This document shows, one piece after another, positions 6,792-15,155 of a stretch of 15,362 nucleotides of DNA. Location of the stretch: contig JAYZBD010000058.1 in the NCBI GenBank assembly GCA_036339395.1, forward strand, positions 1-15,362, read 5' to 3'. This stretch comes from SP202 sp036339395. Lineage in GTDB: Bacteria > Planctomycetota > Phycisphaerae > Phycisphaerales > SM1A02. Below the pieces are notes generated by a model. It made no database searches. It saw nothing but the letters and a program-made list of their open reading frames with translations, and had not been told where the DNA came from. The position numbers and the translations under genes are program-made. Numbering within the stretch: position 1 is the first letter of the stretch; each line of letters opens with the position of its first letter.

Positions 6792-8768
6792 ATGTCGTTC
6801 TCCCCGATCCTGCTTGCCATTGCCATTCTTGTCACCGGTGATGTCCAGAACCCGCTGGAACCAGATCCCCACCCGGTTTCGACGGATGAGAATCGCTTCT
6901 TCACGAACCGGGCTGGAGCGTCGCTGGAACTCCCCGCAGAAGATGACGCGTTCATGTTCGCGATATTCGGAGACAGGACTGGTGGACCCGCCGAGGGCAT
7001 CGAGATTCTCCGTGACGCCGTAGATGACGTGAACCTCCTTGAACCGGATTTCGTGATGACGGTCGGCGACCTGATCAACGGCTACAACGAAAGACCTCAA
7101 TGGCTTGCCCAGATGAGGGAGTTCAAGGAATCAATGGACGAACTGCTTGTTCCATGGTTTCCGGTCGCGGGCAACCATGATGTCTACTGGCGGGGCAAGG
7201 GAGAAAAACCGGAGGGTGAGCATGAGCGCGAATACGAGATGCATTTCGGACCGCTCTGGTATGCATTCGAACACAAGGACTCGATGTTCATCGTGCTGTA
7301 CACGGATGAAGGTGATCCCGACACCGGGGTAAAGCGCTTCGACCTCCCATCCGCCCAGCGGATGAGCCCCGAGCAATTCCAGTGGCTGCAGGAGATGCTG
7401 AACAAGGGGCGTGATGCCACCCATGTCTTCGTATTCCTGCATCACCCCCGTTGGATCGGCGGTGGATATGGCAACGACTGGCCACGTGTTCACGAACTCC
7501 TTGCGGAAGCTGGAAACGTCAGGGCGGTATTCGCCGGTCATATTCACAGGATGCGATACGACGGGCCGCATGATGGGATTGAATACGTGACCTTGGCGAC
7601 GGTCGGAGGAGGGCAGTCGGGTGCGATCCCCGATGCGGGGTACCTGCACCATTACAACCTGGTCATGGTTCGGGACAACCAGATCGCGATGGCCTCGTAC
7701 CCTGTTGGAGAGGTCATGGATGTCAGATCGATCACTCCGGAAGTCAGCAAGGAAACCTCGCGTCTGGCCTCGATGCAGCCTGGCATGGTCGAATCGATCA
7801 GGCTCAACGGGGATGGCTCCGTTTCCGGTTCATTCACCGTCGCCTTTCAGAATCCGGTATCCAATCCATATGAACTGTCAATTGTTCCAGCCAGTGATGA
7901 CAGTCGCTGGCGTTTCAGCCCGGATCATGTTCATGCGACCATCGAGCCTGGAACAACGAGGACCTTCAGTTTCGAGGTGGCACGTGATGCGGGAGGAATT
8001 GATCCAGGCTTCCGCTGGCCCGGGCTTGATGTGAACATCGAGTACCTGGCCGTCGGCAGGCGGTTCTCCATTCCGGAGCGTCATCACCCCATGCCGGTTG
8101 AAAGCAATTTTCCTTCCCCCGAGGCAGCGGATCCGAACCTGGCACTCGAACTGGATGGGCAGGATGCCTGCCTGAAGGTTCCATCCACGAGCATTGAACT
8201 GGCTGATGGTCCATTGACGCTGGAGGCGTGGTTCAAGGGAGACAGGTACGACGGCCGACGCGGACTCGTGACCAAGACGGAAGGCTCTGAATTTGGATTG
8301 TTCGTTTCGGAGGGCCATCCATCGTTCTGGATTCATCTCGATGGAGCCTACGCCTCACTTGAACCCATGGACACTCCACTTGTTGAAGGCAGGTGGCATC
8401 ATCTTGCAGGCGTGTATGACGGAAAGGAGATTCGCATGTACCTCGATGGCGTTCAAATTGCTGCGTCTCCTGCATCAGGCACTCGGACACGGAACCATGA
8501 GCCCCTGGTCATCGGGGGAGATGTTGGCGCCGGTGGCGCGGCCAATTCGTTCTTCGTCGGTGCGATCGACGAAGTGCGTCTTTCGAATACTGCTCGCTAC
8601 GATGGACCCAGGATCCTGCCGAAACAACGGCATGCATCGGACAGGGCCACGGTACTTCTCTTCAACATGGATGCCGTGCACGGTCCCTGGATGCCGGATA
8701 CCTCCGGAAGGCAGGGCCACGCCGTGCTTGAGGGTGATCCCCAACTGGCCCCACACCAGATACCCTGA
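6792..8768 (+). CDS. Secreted calcineurin-like metallophosphoesterase with C-terminal LamG-like domain
   Basis: A 658-residue protein. Residues 1-18 (MSFSPILLAIAILVTGDV) are hydrophobic and probably a signal peptide or anchor, though without the usual positive charges. Residues about 53-290 are a calcineurin-like phosphoesterase: GDRTGG at 60-65, VGDLINGY at 91-98, GNHD at 127-130, HH at 217-218 and GHIH at 249-252. The first motif is normally DxH; here the histidine position is T63, while all other metal ligands are present. Residues 300-440 are a beta-rich linker. Residues 449-603 are a LamG/concanavalin-like jelly roll: LALELDGQDACLKV, LTLEAWFK, RWHHLAGVYDG, IRMYLDG, AIDEVRLSN. Export and glycan binding are inferred; the phosphoester substrate is unknown. 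ATG 6792 is the first start after an in-frame stop at 6774-6776. A GC-rich hairpin 18 bp downstream may end transcription. Confidence 0.9.
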   Translation: MSFSPILLAIAILVTGDVQNPLEPDPHPVSTDENRFFTNRAGASLELPAEDDAFMFAIFGDRTGGPAEGIEILRDAVDDVNLLEPDFVMTVGDLINGYNERPQWLAQMREFKESMDELLVPWFPVAGNHDVYWRGKGEKPEGEHEREYEMHFGPLWYAFEHKDSMFIVLYTDEGDPDTGVKRFDLPSAQRMSPEQFQWLQEMLNKGRDATHVFVFLHHPRWIGGGYGNDWPRVHELLAEAGNVRAVFAGHIHRMRYDGPHDGIEYVTLATVGGGQSGAIPDAGYLHHYNLVMVRDNQIAMASYPVGEVMDVRSITPEVSKETSRLASMQPGMVESIRLNGDGSVSGSFTVAFQNPVSNPYELSIVPASDDSRWRFSPDHVHATIEPGTTRTFSFEVARDAGGIDPGFRWPGLDVNIEYLAVGRRFSIPERHHPMPVESNFPSPEAADPNLALELDGQDACLKVPSTSIELADGPLTLEAWFKGDRYDGRRGLVTKTEGSEFGLFVSEGHPSFWIHLDGAYASLEPMDTPLVEGRWHHLAGVYDGKEIRMYLDGVQIAASPASGTRTRNHEPLVIGGDVGAGGAANSFFVGAIDEVRLSNTARYDGPRILPKQRHASDRATVLLFNMDAVHGPWMPDTSGRQGHAVLEGDPQLAPHQIP

Positions 8769-8785
8769 GCCCGATGCGCATGAAA

Positions 8786-8812
8786 CGGGGGAGCCCCTGG
8801 AGGACTCCCCCG
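8786..8812. terminator. Bidirectional intrinsic terminator-like hairpin
   Basis: CGGGGGAG (8786-8793) and CTCCCCCG (8805-8812) form a perfect 8-bp GC-rich stem around an 11-nt loop. It stands in the 68-bp gap between the convergent phosphoesterase (ends 8768) and metalloprotease (ends 8837) genes. There is no real T-run: CGTTCATT follows on the plus strand and TTTCAT on the minus strand. The position supports a terminator; the weak T-tract lowers confidence. Confidence 0.6.
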
Positions 8813-8836
8813 CGTTCATTCATGGCCTGCGTTGAA

Positions 8837-11686
8837 TCAGTCTGATGATTTCTCGACCGGCTCGAAGGGCAACGCGATGGTGATGGTTCCGCCACCACCC
8901 ATGTCGTTGGTGTTGTAGATGTACTGGGCGTCCATGGCCCGATCGATCATCGCCAGGGTTTCCCGGAGATGTGCATTCGTATATGCATCAAGGTTTGCTT
9001 CATTGGCAATCATGAAATCAGGCAACTGGTCACGAAGTTGTGAAAGCTGCATGCGACTGAGATCCCGGACCGGCACGGCTGCTGCGCGGAACCCGTTGCT
9101 GGGCATGCTCATGTCGATGAGCCTCTCGAGATGCTCTCGCTGCAGGTTGCGGCGAAGACTTGAGATGTAGGGATTCCTCGCATCATGCATTCGGCCCGGA
9201 TCATCATCGAGTTCACTCCAGACAGCCTCGTGAACCTCGGTCATGACTTCAGGCACGGTGAGCACATCCTGCCCGGGATCGGCCCGGAACTCGTTGTCGT
9301 AGACACGGTTGATGGTCGTCGGGTTGAGCAATTGAGTCATCGCGGAAGCCTGGATGCCGGAGATACGTGAGTGGACCGGCCAGGTTTCGTCACTCATGCC
9401 CATTGACCTGCCATCGAACCATCGGTCGACTGTCATGTGGCGAAGCAGTTCCGGCGACAGGCCGAAGGCATCGTCATACATGGCATTATCCAGGACGATC
9501 TTCAAGGCACGTCGTTGCTGATCAGCGTCGATCATCTCGATCGGCGCTCGCCCCGCTGGATCACCCTTCTTGTCCCGGTTCACCATGGATCCACCAACCC
9601 AGTTGGAGGCGATGCTGACCGCAGATACATGCTTGTTCAGAAGAATTTCGTAGGCCCGCCTGGCTTTTGCCCAGGAGTCGCCATCCTCAACCATGTCCTC
9701 GAGGATCCGCTCTCGAAGTGTCTTCACAAGTCGCATCTGCGACTCTGAATAGTTGAGCGGATTCTCGCCATGGTCGAATCGGCGAGCACGTGGATCGGGA
9801 CCACGCGTGTCTTCGTCGGTTGCGTAGATCAGATCGGGTTCGGCAACGCGTTCAAGGACCTTGTCGGTGTCGCCCGAGGTGTAGCCGTATTCGATCGCCC
9901 AGTAGTCATAAGGGCCGATGGTGACCATCGTGTAATCACCCTGGACAGGGCCATCATCCATGTTGATGTTCACTGGCATGTAGTCCATGACCGAACCAGC
10001 CTGGGCAGTTCCCTTGAAGGAGTCCTGGTTGATTTCATTCAATGAACGAATCGTCGAGGCCTTGAAGTTGTGGCGAAGGCCGATCGTGTGACCGACTTCA
10101 TGCATGATGACATCACGAAGAAGTGGACCGATGTACTGCTCTGGAACACCATCCAGGAGTTGAACATCCTCTTCCTCTTCCTCGACCTCGACATCCTCGC
10201 CTTCCTCACCCTGCTTCCTCGACAGTTCGTCGAAGACAGCGGGACTGAGTCGGAAGAGTGCAAGGTCCATCGCCCTGACTGCACAGTGCTGACAGGAGCC
10301 GTTGATCTGGCTGACGCGATGAACGAGCCCATCGAACTCCTCGTCGCCGAGCAGTGTCGGATCGGTTGCGAAGGCAGGGTGGCTTACTCCACTGAGTCGA
10401 GCCCGTTCCAGGGCCAACTCGTGTTCGACTTCGCTGCGGCGTGAAGGATCGACAAGCCGGATCCGTGGGTCGTATTCCGGGCGATCCGACAGCCACTCCA
10501 TCGTCTCGGGACCGAAGTTCTCCATGGCTGTCTGCGGAACCAGTTTTTCCCATGTCCGGACCCATCCGGAGATGAATCCCTCGTCCATGACGATGTCCGC
10601 ATCCAGAATCTGGCCGGTCCGTGGATGGACACGGCTGGGACCGATGGCGAAGCCCATGCCCGAGTTGGTCCAGAGCACGAAGTTGTAGCGGGCATCCTCG
10701 GGATCCTTCTCCATGTGTGCGCCCGTTGCTTCATCCTGCTGGTATACCTCGATCGCATTGACGATGCCGACTTCTTCGAAGGCCTTGTTCCATTCCAGGA
10801 TTCCATCCCGTACCCATCGACGGTACCGGACCGGGGTCGTGTGTTCGATGTAGAACACGATGGGTTCCTTCGGGGGGCTCAGTTTGAGCTTGGGATCGGC
10901 TTTCTCAAGATGCCATCGATTGATGTATCGCTTCCGAGGTGTATCAGCCGAGGGATTTCCGATGTCGTCATGTCCCGTGACGAAGTAGCCGATGCGTTCG
11001 TCGGCGACGCGGGGCTTGTAGCCGGTGTTCTCCGGGATTTCGGCGATCGAATAGTAGATCGTGCCGAAGTTGCCACCATTGAGGGGCATCTCGAAGGCGA
11101 GTTCGACGTTCTTCGGGAAAGACTTGGCTTTTACCGTCTTGGCGAGTTTCGTGTTGGCATTTCTTGTTGCACCACCGAAGAAGGAACTCGAACGATTGAC
11201 GAGAAGATTGCTCAGGTCGATGACGGGCCCACCGCCGGGTCCCATCGTCGAAATCGGAACATCGAGGATGACCCGGTCCGTATGGACACGTTCATGACCG
11301 CTCCTTGACTGGGCGTCACCCGTTGTCCGGATTTCGTAGTTCGGTTCAACGAGAGCCAGCCGCTTGCCGAACTTCTTCCAATAGGCATACATGTCTCCGT
11401 ACTGGACACCGGATGTCGGAATACCACCCTTGATGGTGTAGGCAATGAAGACCTTCTTCTTTTCGAAGTTTCGCGGCAACTCTGCAAGGACATGACCATC
11501 CTTGTTCTTGTAGAGCGTGTACATCCCGGATCCACCGTCTGCCGAGGAAACGACCTTGGCATGCCCCTTGGAGACGTCTTCGAATTTCGGGTAGTCGGGC
11601 TTTTCCTGGCCAACTGCAGCGGGAGATGCCCCGAGAATGAAGCCCAGGATTGTCGTCAGCATGAAAGTCGTATGCGTACTCTTCAT
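8837..11686 (-). CDS. Secreted zinc-dependent metalloprotease (DUF5117/DUF5118/DUF4953 type)
   Basis: A 949-residue protein with a signal peptide: MKSTH, a hydrophobic core TTFMLTTILGFILG, then ASPAAVGQ and mature EKPDYP. The N-terminal third matches the DUF5118/DUF5117 style (FEDVSKGH, ERVHTDRVILDVP). The active site HEVGHTIGLRH is at 529-539, the HExxHxxGxxH zinc motif of metzincins, with a Met-turn candidate in SVMDYMPVN near 567. A cysteine pair, SCQHC, is at 464-468, and a strongly acidic run (GEEGEDVEVEEEEEDVQ) at about 493-509 lies just before the active site. The start at 11686 is preferred because GGAG lies 9 nt upstream and the signal peptide then begins correctly; TTG 11737 or ATG 11728 and 11695 are in frame but poorly placed. 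Secreted proteolysis is well supported; the substrate is unknown. It has its own candidate promoter, so it need not depend on the upstream oxidoreductase gene. Confidence 0.93.
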   Translation of the reverse strand: MKSTHTTFMLTTILGFILGASPAAVGQEKPDYPKFEDVSKGHAKVVSSADGGSGMYTLYKNKDGHVLAELPRNFEKKKVFIAYTIKGGIPTSGVQYGDMYAYWKKFGKRLALVEPNYEIRTTGDAQSRSGHERVHTDRVILDVPISTMGPGGGPVIDLSNLLVNRSSSFFGGATRNANTKLAKTVKAKSFPKNVELAFEMPLNGGNFGTIYYSIAEIPENTGYKPRVADERIGYFVTGHDDIGNPSADTPRKRYINRWHLEKADPKLKLSPPKEPIVFYIEHTTPVRYRRWVRDGILEWNKAFEEVGIVNAIEVYQQDEATGAHMEKDPEDARYNFVLWTNSGMGFAIGPSRVHPRTGQILDADIVMDEGFISGWVRTWEKLVPQTAMENFGPETMEWLSDRPEYDPRIRLVDPSRRSEVEHELALERARLSGVSHPAFATDPTLLGDEEFDGLVHRVSQINGSCQHCAVRAMDLALFRLSPAVFDELSRKQGEEGEDVEVEEEEEDVQLLDGVPEQYIGPLLRDVIMHEVGHTIGLRHNFKASTIRSLNEINQDSFKGTAQAGSVMDYMPVNINMDDGPVQGDYTMVTIGPYDYWAIEYGYTSGDTDKVLERVAEPDLIYATDEDTRGPDPRARRFDHGENPLNYSESQMRLVKTLRERILEDMVEDGDSWAKARRAYEILLNKHVSAVSIASNWVGGSMVNRDKKGDPAGRAPIEMIDADQQRRALKIVLDNAMYDDAFGLSPELLRHMTVDRWFDGRSMGMSDETWPVHSRISGIQASAMTQLLNPTTINRVYDNEFRADPGQDVLTVPEVMTEVHEAVWSELDDDPGRMHDARNPYISSLRRNLQREHLERLIDMSMPSNGFRAAAVPVRDLSRMQLSQLRDQLPDFMIANEANLDAYTNAHLRETLAMIDRAMDAQYIYNTNDMGGGGTITIALPFEPVEKSSD

Positions 11687-11725
11687 TGCGATCATCTCCA
11701 GCGGCCGGCGAGAACGAAGAACCTG

Positions 11726-11745
11726 CATCGTGACCAATCACGATG
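11726..11745 (-). promoter_or_regulatory. Perfect inverted repeat in the 5' leader of the metalloprotease gene
   Basis: CATCGTGA (11726-11733) and TCACGATG (11738-11745) are exact 8-base arms around 4 nt. The repeat lies about 40 bp before the start codon and 74 bp downstream of the candidate -10 box. It could be an operator or an RNA hairpin in the leader. No T-run follows, so a terminator is less likely. An 8-bp inverted repeat with a short loop is expected to occur by chance once or twice in a window this size, so position is the main argument. Confidence 0.4.
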
Positions 11746-11818
11746 TTTCCTCCAGGACGCGCGGCGGCATCCAGTCCTACATGTCGGGAGAGTCTTCCCT
11801 CTTCCCAGTGAACCTCGG

Positions 11819-11848
11819 ATCCTAGCCGAGAAGGCTTGGTTTTGTGAA
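11819..11848 (-). promoter_or_regulatory. Candidate sigma-70 promoter for the metalloprotease gene
   Basis: Reading the minus strand, TTCACA (11848-11843, five of six matches to TTGACA) is followed after 18 bp by TAGGAT (11824-11819, four of six to TATAAT). It lies in the 197-bp gap downstream of the oxidoreductase gene and would give a leader of about 125 nt. The -10 box sits inside a CTCGG-N7-CCGAG inverted repeat (11814-11830) and the -35 overlaps GTGAAATTCAC (11844-11854), an 11-bp near-palindrome. Either could be a regulator site. The rest of the gap shows no other gene. Confidence 0.45.
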
Positions 11849-11883
11849 ATTCACGCCCCCGGCCCGGAATCGAGCCTGTTGGA

Positions 11884-13245
11884 TCAGGCGGGCCGCATGG
11901 TCTCGGATTCGCTGTCCCAGAGCATCACCTTGTTCTGCCGGAGAGATTCAACACCCATCTTGATGGCAACCATCGTGGAAGCCCCGAGATCGACGTTGCA
12001 GGCCAATTCATCGCCATTTCGAATGGCATCGAGGAAGTTGCCCCTGTGATCACGTCGTCCAGGAGCCTCCATGGCGAAGGATGCCTGTCCGTGGGGAGGA
12101 TCAGGCTGCTGGCGGCCCTTGTCATCCGTTTTCGTGCCGGTCGTGAGCATGTCACTGTTGGTTCGGCGGAATTCCGGTGCCCAAGAGCCCTGCTCGCTGA
12201 GCGTGATTCCGTCCTCGAAGGTGAGGGTGCCATGCTGGCCCCTGATGACATCATCCACACCCACGTCGTTGGTCATCACGCTGGCCAGCACGATGGTGTG
12301 CTCCGACGGATAGTCGACCATCATCATGAAGGTGTCTGGAATATCCCGCTCATCCTTCTCAAGGTAGGTTCCGCCTGAAGCGACGACCCGCTTGGGATAT
12401 TCCCCGTTGTGTCCACTGATGGCCTTCGTGAATGGAGCAAGCTTGTGATACAGAAGGTCGGTGGCAAGCCCACCGTTGTAGGCGTAGTACTTCCTGAAAC
12501 GGAAGAAGTGATCTGCATTCCAATCGATCTTCTCCGCCAAGCCATACTCATGGCCAAGCCACCGATCCCAGTCCACGTATCCATCACTTGAGGAGTCGTT
12601 GTTCGGTCCTGCGTCCGGATCGATGTGCCAGTTGAATTGGCCACCCCGCGAATTTCTGCAGTAGCTTCCCTGCGACCAGCTGACCTTCCCGATCCGACCA
12701 TCCCTGATTGCTTCCTGTGCAGCCCAGATGCCGGCGTTGCTTGTTCCCTGTGGTCCGACCTGGAGTACACGACCGGTTCGGTGAACGGCGTCCCTGCATG
12801 CAATGGCCTGCTCGGTGGTCAGTGAAAGCGGCTTCTCGCAGAACACATCCTTACCAGCTTCCATGGCTTCGATGGCAATCTTGGTATGCCAGTGATCGGG
12901 TGTCGCAATGACGACCGCATCGACATCAGGATTGTCAAGGACCTCCTCGTAGCGCATCGTGCCGGAGTCGGTGCCCTTGTCAATGATCTTCATGTTGTTG
13001 TTCAGGCGCCGGCGATAGACATCACAGACCTGGATGACATCGAGGTTGTCTGCATCCTTCCTGTTCACGAAGTCCCTCGTGTGTCCCGTTCCCATGCCAC
13101 CGGTACCGATGACAGCAAGATTCAAGCGGTTGTTTGAACCGAGTACACGGGCATAGCTCCGATTCGGCAACCAGGCGAGACCCGCAGCAAGTGCCGTTGA
13201 GGACTTGAGGAAGAGGCGGCGTGATGCGACGGGCTGATTGGTCAT
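11884..13245 (-). CDS. Gfo/Idh/MocA family NAD(P)-dependent oxidoreductase, Tat-exported
   Basis: A 453-residue protein. The N-terminus has a twin-arginine signal (SRRLFLKSS at 8-16, then ALAAGLAWLP). The Rossmann domain follows with VIGTGGMGTGH at 45-55, IATPDHWH at 113-120 and CEKPL at 136-140, where K138 is the expected catalytic lysine. The C-terminal beta-sheet domain includes GGLATDLLYHK at 258-268, which holds the family's D and H positions, and GNFLDAIRNG near 402-411. Such exported Gfo/Idh/MocA enzymes are abundant in Planctomycetota and are usually linked to sugar or glycoside metabolism; the substrate here is unknown. The ATG at 13245 has AAGGAG 8 nt upstream. The frame continues open for 198 codons upstream through the nitroreductase gene, but with no family similarity. 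It begins 55 bp after the end of nfsA and may belong to that transcription unit. Confidence 0.93.
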   Translation of the reverse strand: MTNQPVASRRLFLKSSTALAAGLAWLPNRSYARVLGSNNRLNLAVIGTGGMGTGHTRDFVNRKDADNLDVIQVCDVYRRRLNNNMKIIDKGTDSGTMRYEEVLDNPDVDAVVIATPDHWHTKIAIEAMEAGKDVFCEKPLSLTTEQAIACRDAVHRTGRVLQVGPQGTSNAGIWAAQEAIRDGRIGKVSWSQGSYCRNSRGGQFNWHIDPDAGPNNDSSSDGYVDWDRWLGHEYGLAEKIDWNADHFFRFRKYYAYNGGLATDLLYHKLAPFTKAISGHNGEYPKRVVASGGTYLEKDERDIPDTFMMMVDYPSEHTIVLASVMTNDVGVDDVIRGQHGTLTFEDGITLSEQGSWAPEFRRTNSDMLTTGTKTDDKGRQQPDPPHGQASFAMEAPGRRDHRGNFLDAIRNGDELACNVDLGASTMVAIKMGVESLRQNKVMLWDSESETMRPA

Positions 13246-13300
13246 TTGTTCGTCTCCTTGGTTCCAGAGCCTACCCCCGATGCGGCGGGAATGCGGTTCT

Positions 13301-14032
13301 TCAGTCGAGATTCGCTCCCTGTGATCTGAAGAACGGTCCCGCTGCCGTTCGCCTCGGCTGGGTGAATTTCTCGACCATCTCCTGTGACCAGATCCGGTCG
13401 CCGGCACCACGCTGGCGGAAGTACTCAAGCATCGTGTCATCAAACCCATCAAGGGCTGAGAGCATTTCACCATCTTCGGGGTAGTGCTCCTCGAACAGGA
13501 CACCCTGGAGCGGCAGGCGTGGACGAAGCATCGGTTCATCGGCGGGCCTCCCGACGCAGAGTCCATAGAACGGGTAGGTCCCCTCGGGCAGTTCGAGCAG
13601 TTCCTGCACGGCTGGCAGATTGTTTCGCAGCCCGCCGATGTAGCAGATCCCATATCCCATGGATTCGAATGCAAGCACGAGGTTCTGTGCAAAGAGGGAA
13701 GTGTCCACGACCGAGAGAAGGAAGGCTTCGAGCCGGGTCTCGTAGGGCTGCCCGGCCCGTTCGGCCAGCAGTCGATGCCTTCTCGTATCTCCGCAGACGA
13801 TGAAGAAGGCGCCGCACCGGGCAACCTTGGTCTGGTCACCGGTCAACGTGACAAGACGATCAAGTCGCTGTTCATCACGGATTCGAATCAGGCAGTAGGA
13901 CTGGATGCCGGCACTGGTCGATGCCATCTGCCCGGCTTCAACGGCTGCCGCGATATCGGTTTCTGCGACATCCTCATCCGTGAACTTCCGGATGGATCGG
14001 TGGGAACGCATCTGTTCAATGACAGGATTCAT
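13301..14032 (-). CDS. nfsA: NfsA-like FMN-dependent nitroreductase
   Basis: A 243-residue protein close in length and motif order to Escherichia coli NfsA (240). Recognisable parts are HRSIRKFTDEDV at 11-22, the FMN-phosphate arginine region; SAGIQSYCLIRI near 40-51; LVTLTGDQTKVA near 60-71; YIGGLRNN near 130-138; and YGLCVGRPADEP with RPRLPL near 156-174. The family reduces nitro compounds, quinones or flavins with NADPH. The physiological role is not shown by sequence; a flavin reductase-like (FRP) role is possible. ATG 14032 is preferred; an in-frame TTG sits at 14035. The Shine-Dalgarno AGAGG, 8 nt from this ATG, overlaps the stop of the upstream thiF gene, which suggests translational coupling between the two. 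Confidence 0.92.
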   Translation of the reverse strand: MNPVIEQMRSHRSIRKFTDEDVAETDIAAAVEAGQMASTSAGIQSYCLIRIRDEQRLDRLVTLTGDQTKVARCGAFFIVCGDTRRHRLLAERAGQPYETRLEAFLLSVVDTSLFAQNLVLAFESMGYGICYIGGLRNNLPAVQELLELPEGTYPFYGLCVGRPADEPMLRPRLPLQGVLFEEHYPEDGEMLSALDGFDDTMLEYFRQRGAGDRIWSQEMVEKFTQPRRTAAGPFFRSQGANLD

Positions 14033-14044
14033 CAACGTGTCCTC

Positions 14045-15094
14045 TCAGGATCCGATGTACCTGGCGTATACGGTTCGAGCATGATCGATCGAACCGCTGC
14101 CCTTCACCAGTGCACGCCCGTTCTGGAAGATGGTGAGTTCGATCCTCTCTCCATCGTCATTCAACTCGTTCAAGAGGACCCCATGCAACACTGAATCGGT
14201 GCAGCGAAACTCACCATGGTGTGAAAGACGTTCGGCAAGTTCCTCCAGCGGGACGGGTGAACTGTCCGCCTGGGGTTTTACCTGCACCGCGTTGCGACCG
14301 CAGAGAATGGAAGCACCCTGTCCTCGACGACCTTCAAGCCACTCGAAGTTCCTGTGGGCACAGCATGGGCACTCCGCCGAGGGTGTTCCGGGCTTCATCT
14401 CCTGTCGGGTGTTGTTCCAGGCATCGAAGGAATGGAGCGTCAGGTCAAGTGCGTCACCATGTCCTGTCAGGATCTTCAGGGCCTGGAGCACCTGTCGTGC
14501 CGCCACCATCGAGACAACCGGACCGAGTACACCGGCGGTATCACATGTCGGGGTCGTTCCCGGTGCGGGCGGCTCTGGAAAGAGGCACCTGAGGCAGGGC
14601 GTCCTGCCTGGAATGATGGCGGCGCTCATTCCCGTGGTTCCCACTGCGCCCCCGTAGATCCAGGGTCGATTCGTCGCTGTTGAAAGATCGTTGAGGAGGT
14701 ACCTGGCTTCGAAGTTGTCGAGTCCGTCCACGATGAGGTCGCACCCCTCGGCGATCTGCTCGATGTTTGCTGCATCGATGTCATCGACGAAGGCCTCGAT
14801 ACGAATGCTCGAGTTGATCTCTTCCAGTCGATTCTTCGCGGCAAGTGCCTTGGGTGTTCCAGACTCGACGTCGTGTTCATCGTAGAGGGGTTGTCGCTGA
14901 AGATTGGTGAGTTCGACGACGTCCCTGTCCACGAGCCGGAGACAGCCGACGCCGGCCCGGGCCATGAGGTCCGCCGACATGGATCCCAGGGCACCACAGC
15001 CGACAACGAGAACGGTCGAGTTCCCGATGCGTTCCTGCCCGGCATTGCCGATCGAGGGGATGAGTGACTGGCGGTGGTAGCGATCTTCCGACAT
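14045..15094 (-). CDS. thiF: ThiF/MoeB/HesA family adenylyltransferase (Bacillus ThiF-like)
   Basis: A 349-residue E1-like enzyme. YHRQSLIPSIGNAGQ at 6-20 and the ATP loop VVGCGALGS at 30-38 begin the domain, with D56 in RLVDRDVVELTNLQRQ. The zinc cysteines are C167/C170 (CLRC) and C242/C245 (ECPCC). C184 in TCDTAGVLGPV corresponds to the ThiF cysteine that binds sulfur or the carrier. The C-terminal ~85 residues (LCGRNAVQV, ELTIFQNGRALVKGS, ARTVYARYIGS) match, from memory, the extra domain of Bacillus-type ThiF. It should adenylate the C-terminus of a ThiS- or MoaD-like carrier for thiamine or molybdopterin sulfur transfer. No thiS, thiG or moa gene is in the window, so the partner is unknown. 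ATG 15094 is chosen because ThiF proteins begin close to this point; no good Shine-Dalgarno precedes it, and ATG 15115 is a possible alternative. It follows rpsG by 61 bp. Confidence 0.88.
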   Translation of the reverse strand: MSEDRYHRQSLIPSIGNAGQERIGNSTVLVVGCGALGSMSADLMARAGVGCLRLVDRDVVELTNLQRQPLYDEHDVESGTPKALAAKNRLEEINSSIRIEAFVDDIDAANIEQIAEGCDLIVDGLDNFEARYLLNDLSTATNRPWIYGGAVGTTGMSAAIIPGRTPCLRCLFPEPPAPGTTPTCDTAGVLGPVVSMVAARQVLQALKILTGHGDALDLTLHSFDAWNNTRQEMKPGTPSAECPCCAHRNFEWLEGRRGQGASILCGRNAVQVKPQADSSPVPLEELAERLSHHGEFRCTDSVLHGVLLNELNDDGERIELTIFQNGRALVKGSGSIDHARTVYARYIGS

Positions 15095-15155
15095 GCAGAC
15101 AGGGTACCCGTTCATGCAGCGGGGCAGAACTTCATGAAGATCGAGGTACGAGGAC

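Noticed and set aside
6720..7100. 127-codon N-terminal extension of the M24 gene
   Set aside because: It lies antisense to the phosphoesterase coding region and shows no M24 similarity; ATG 6719 has GGAG 6 nt upstream.
13246..13839. 198-codon upstream extension of the Gfo/Idh/MocA gene
   Set aside because: It overlaps nfsA in another frame on the same strand, is low-complexity Ser/Arg/Pro-rich, and would bury the Tat signal internally.
15130..15139. Perfect palindrome CTTCATGAAG between rpsG and thiF
   Set aside because: Ten-base palindromes are expected about 15 times in a window this size, and no T-run follows; it is not supported as a terminator or operator.
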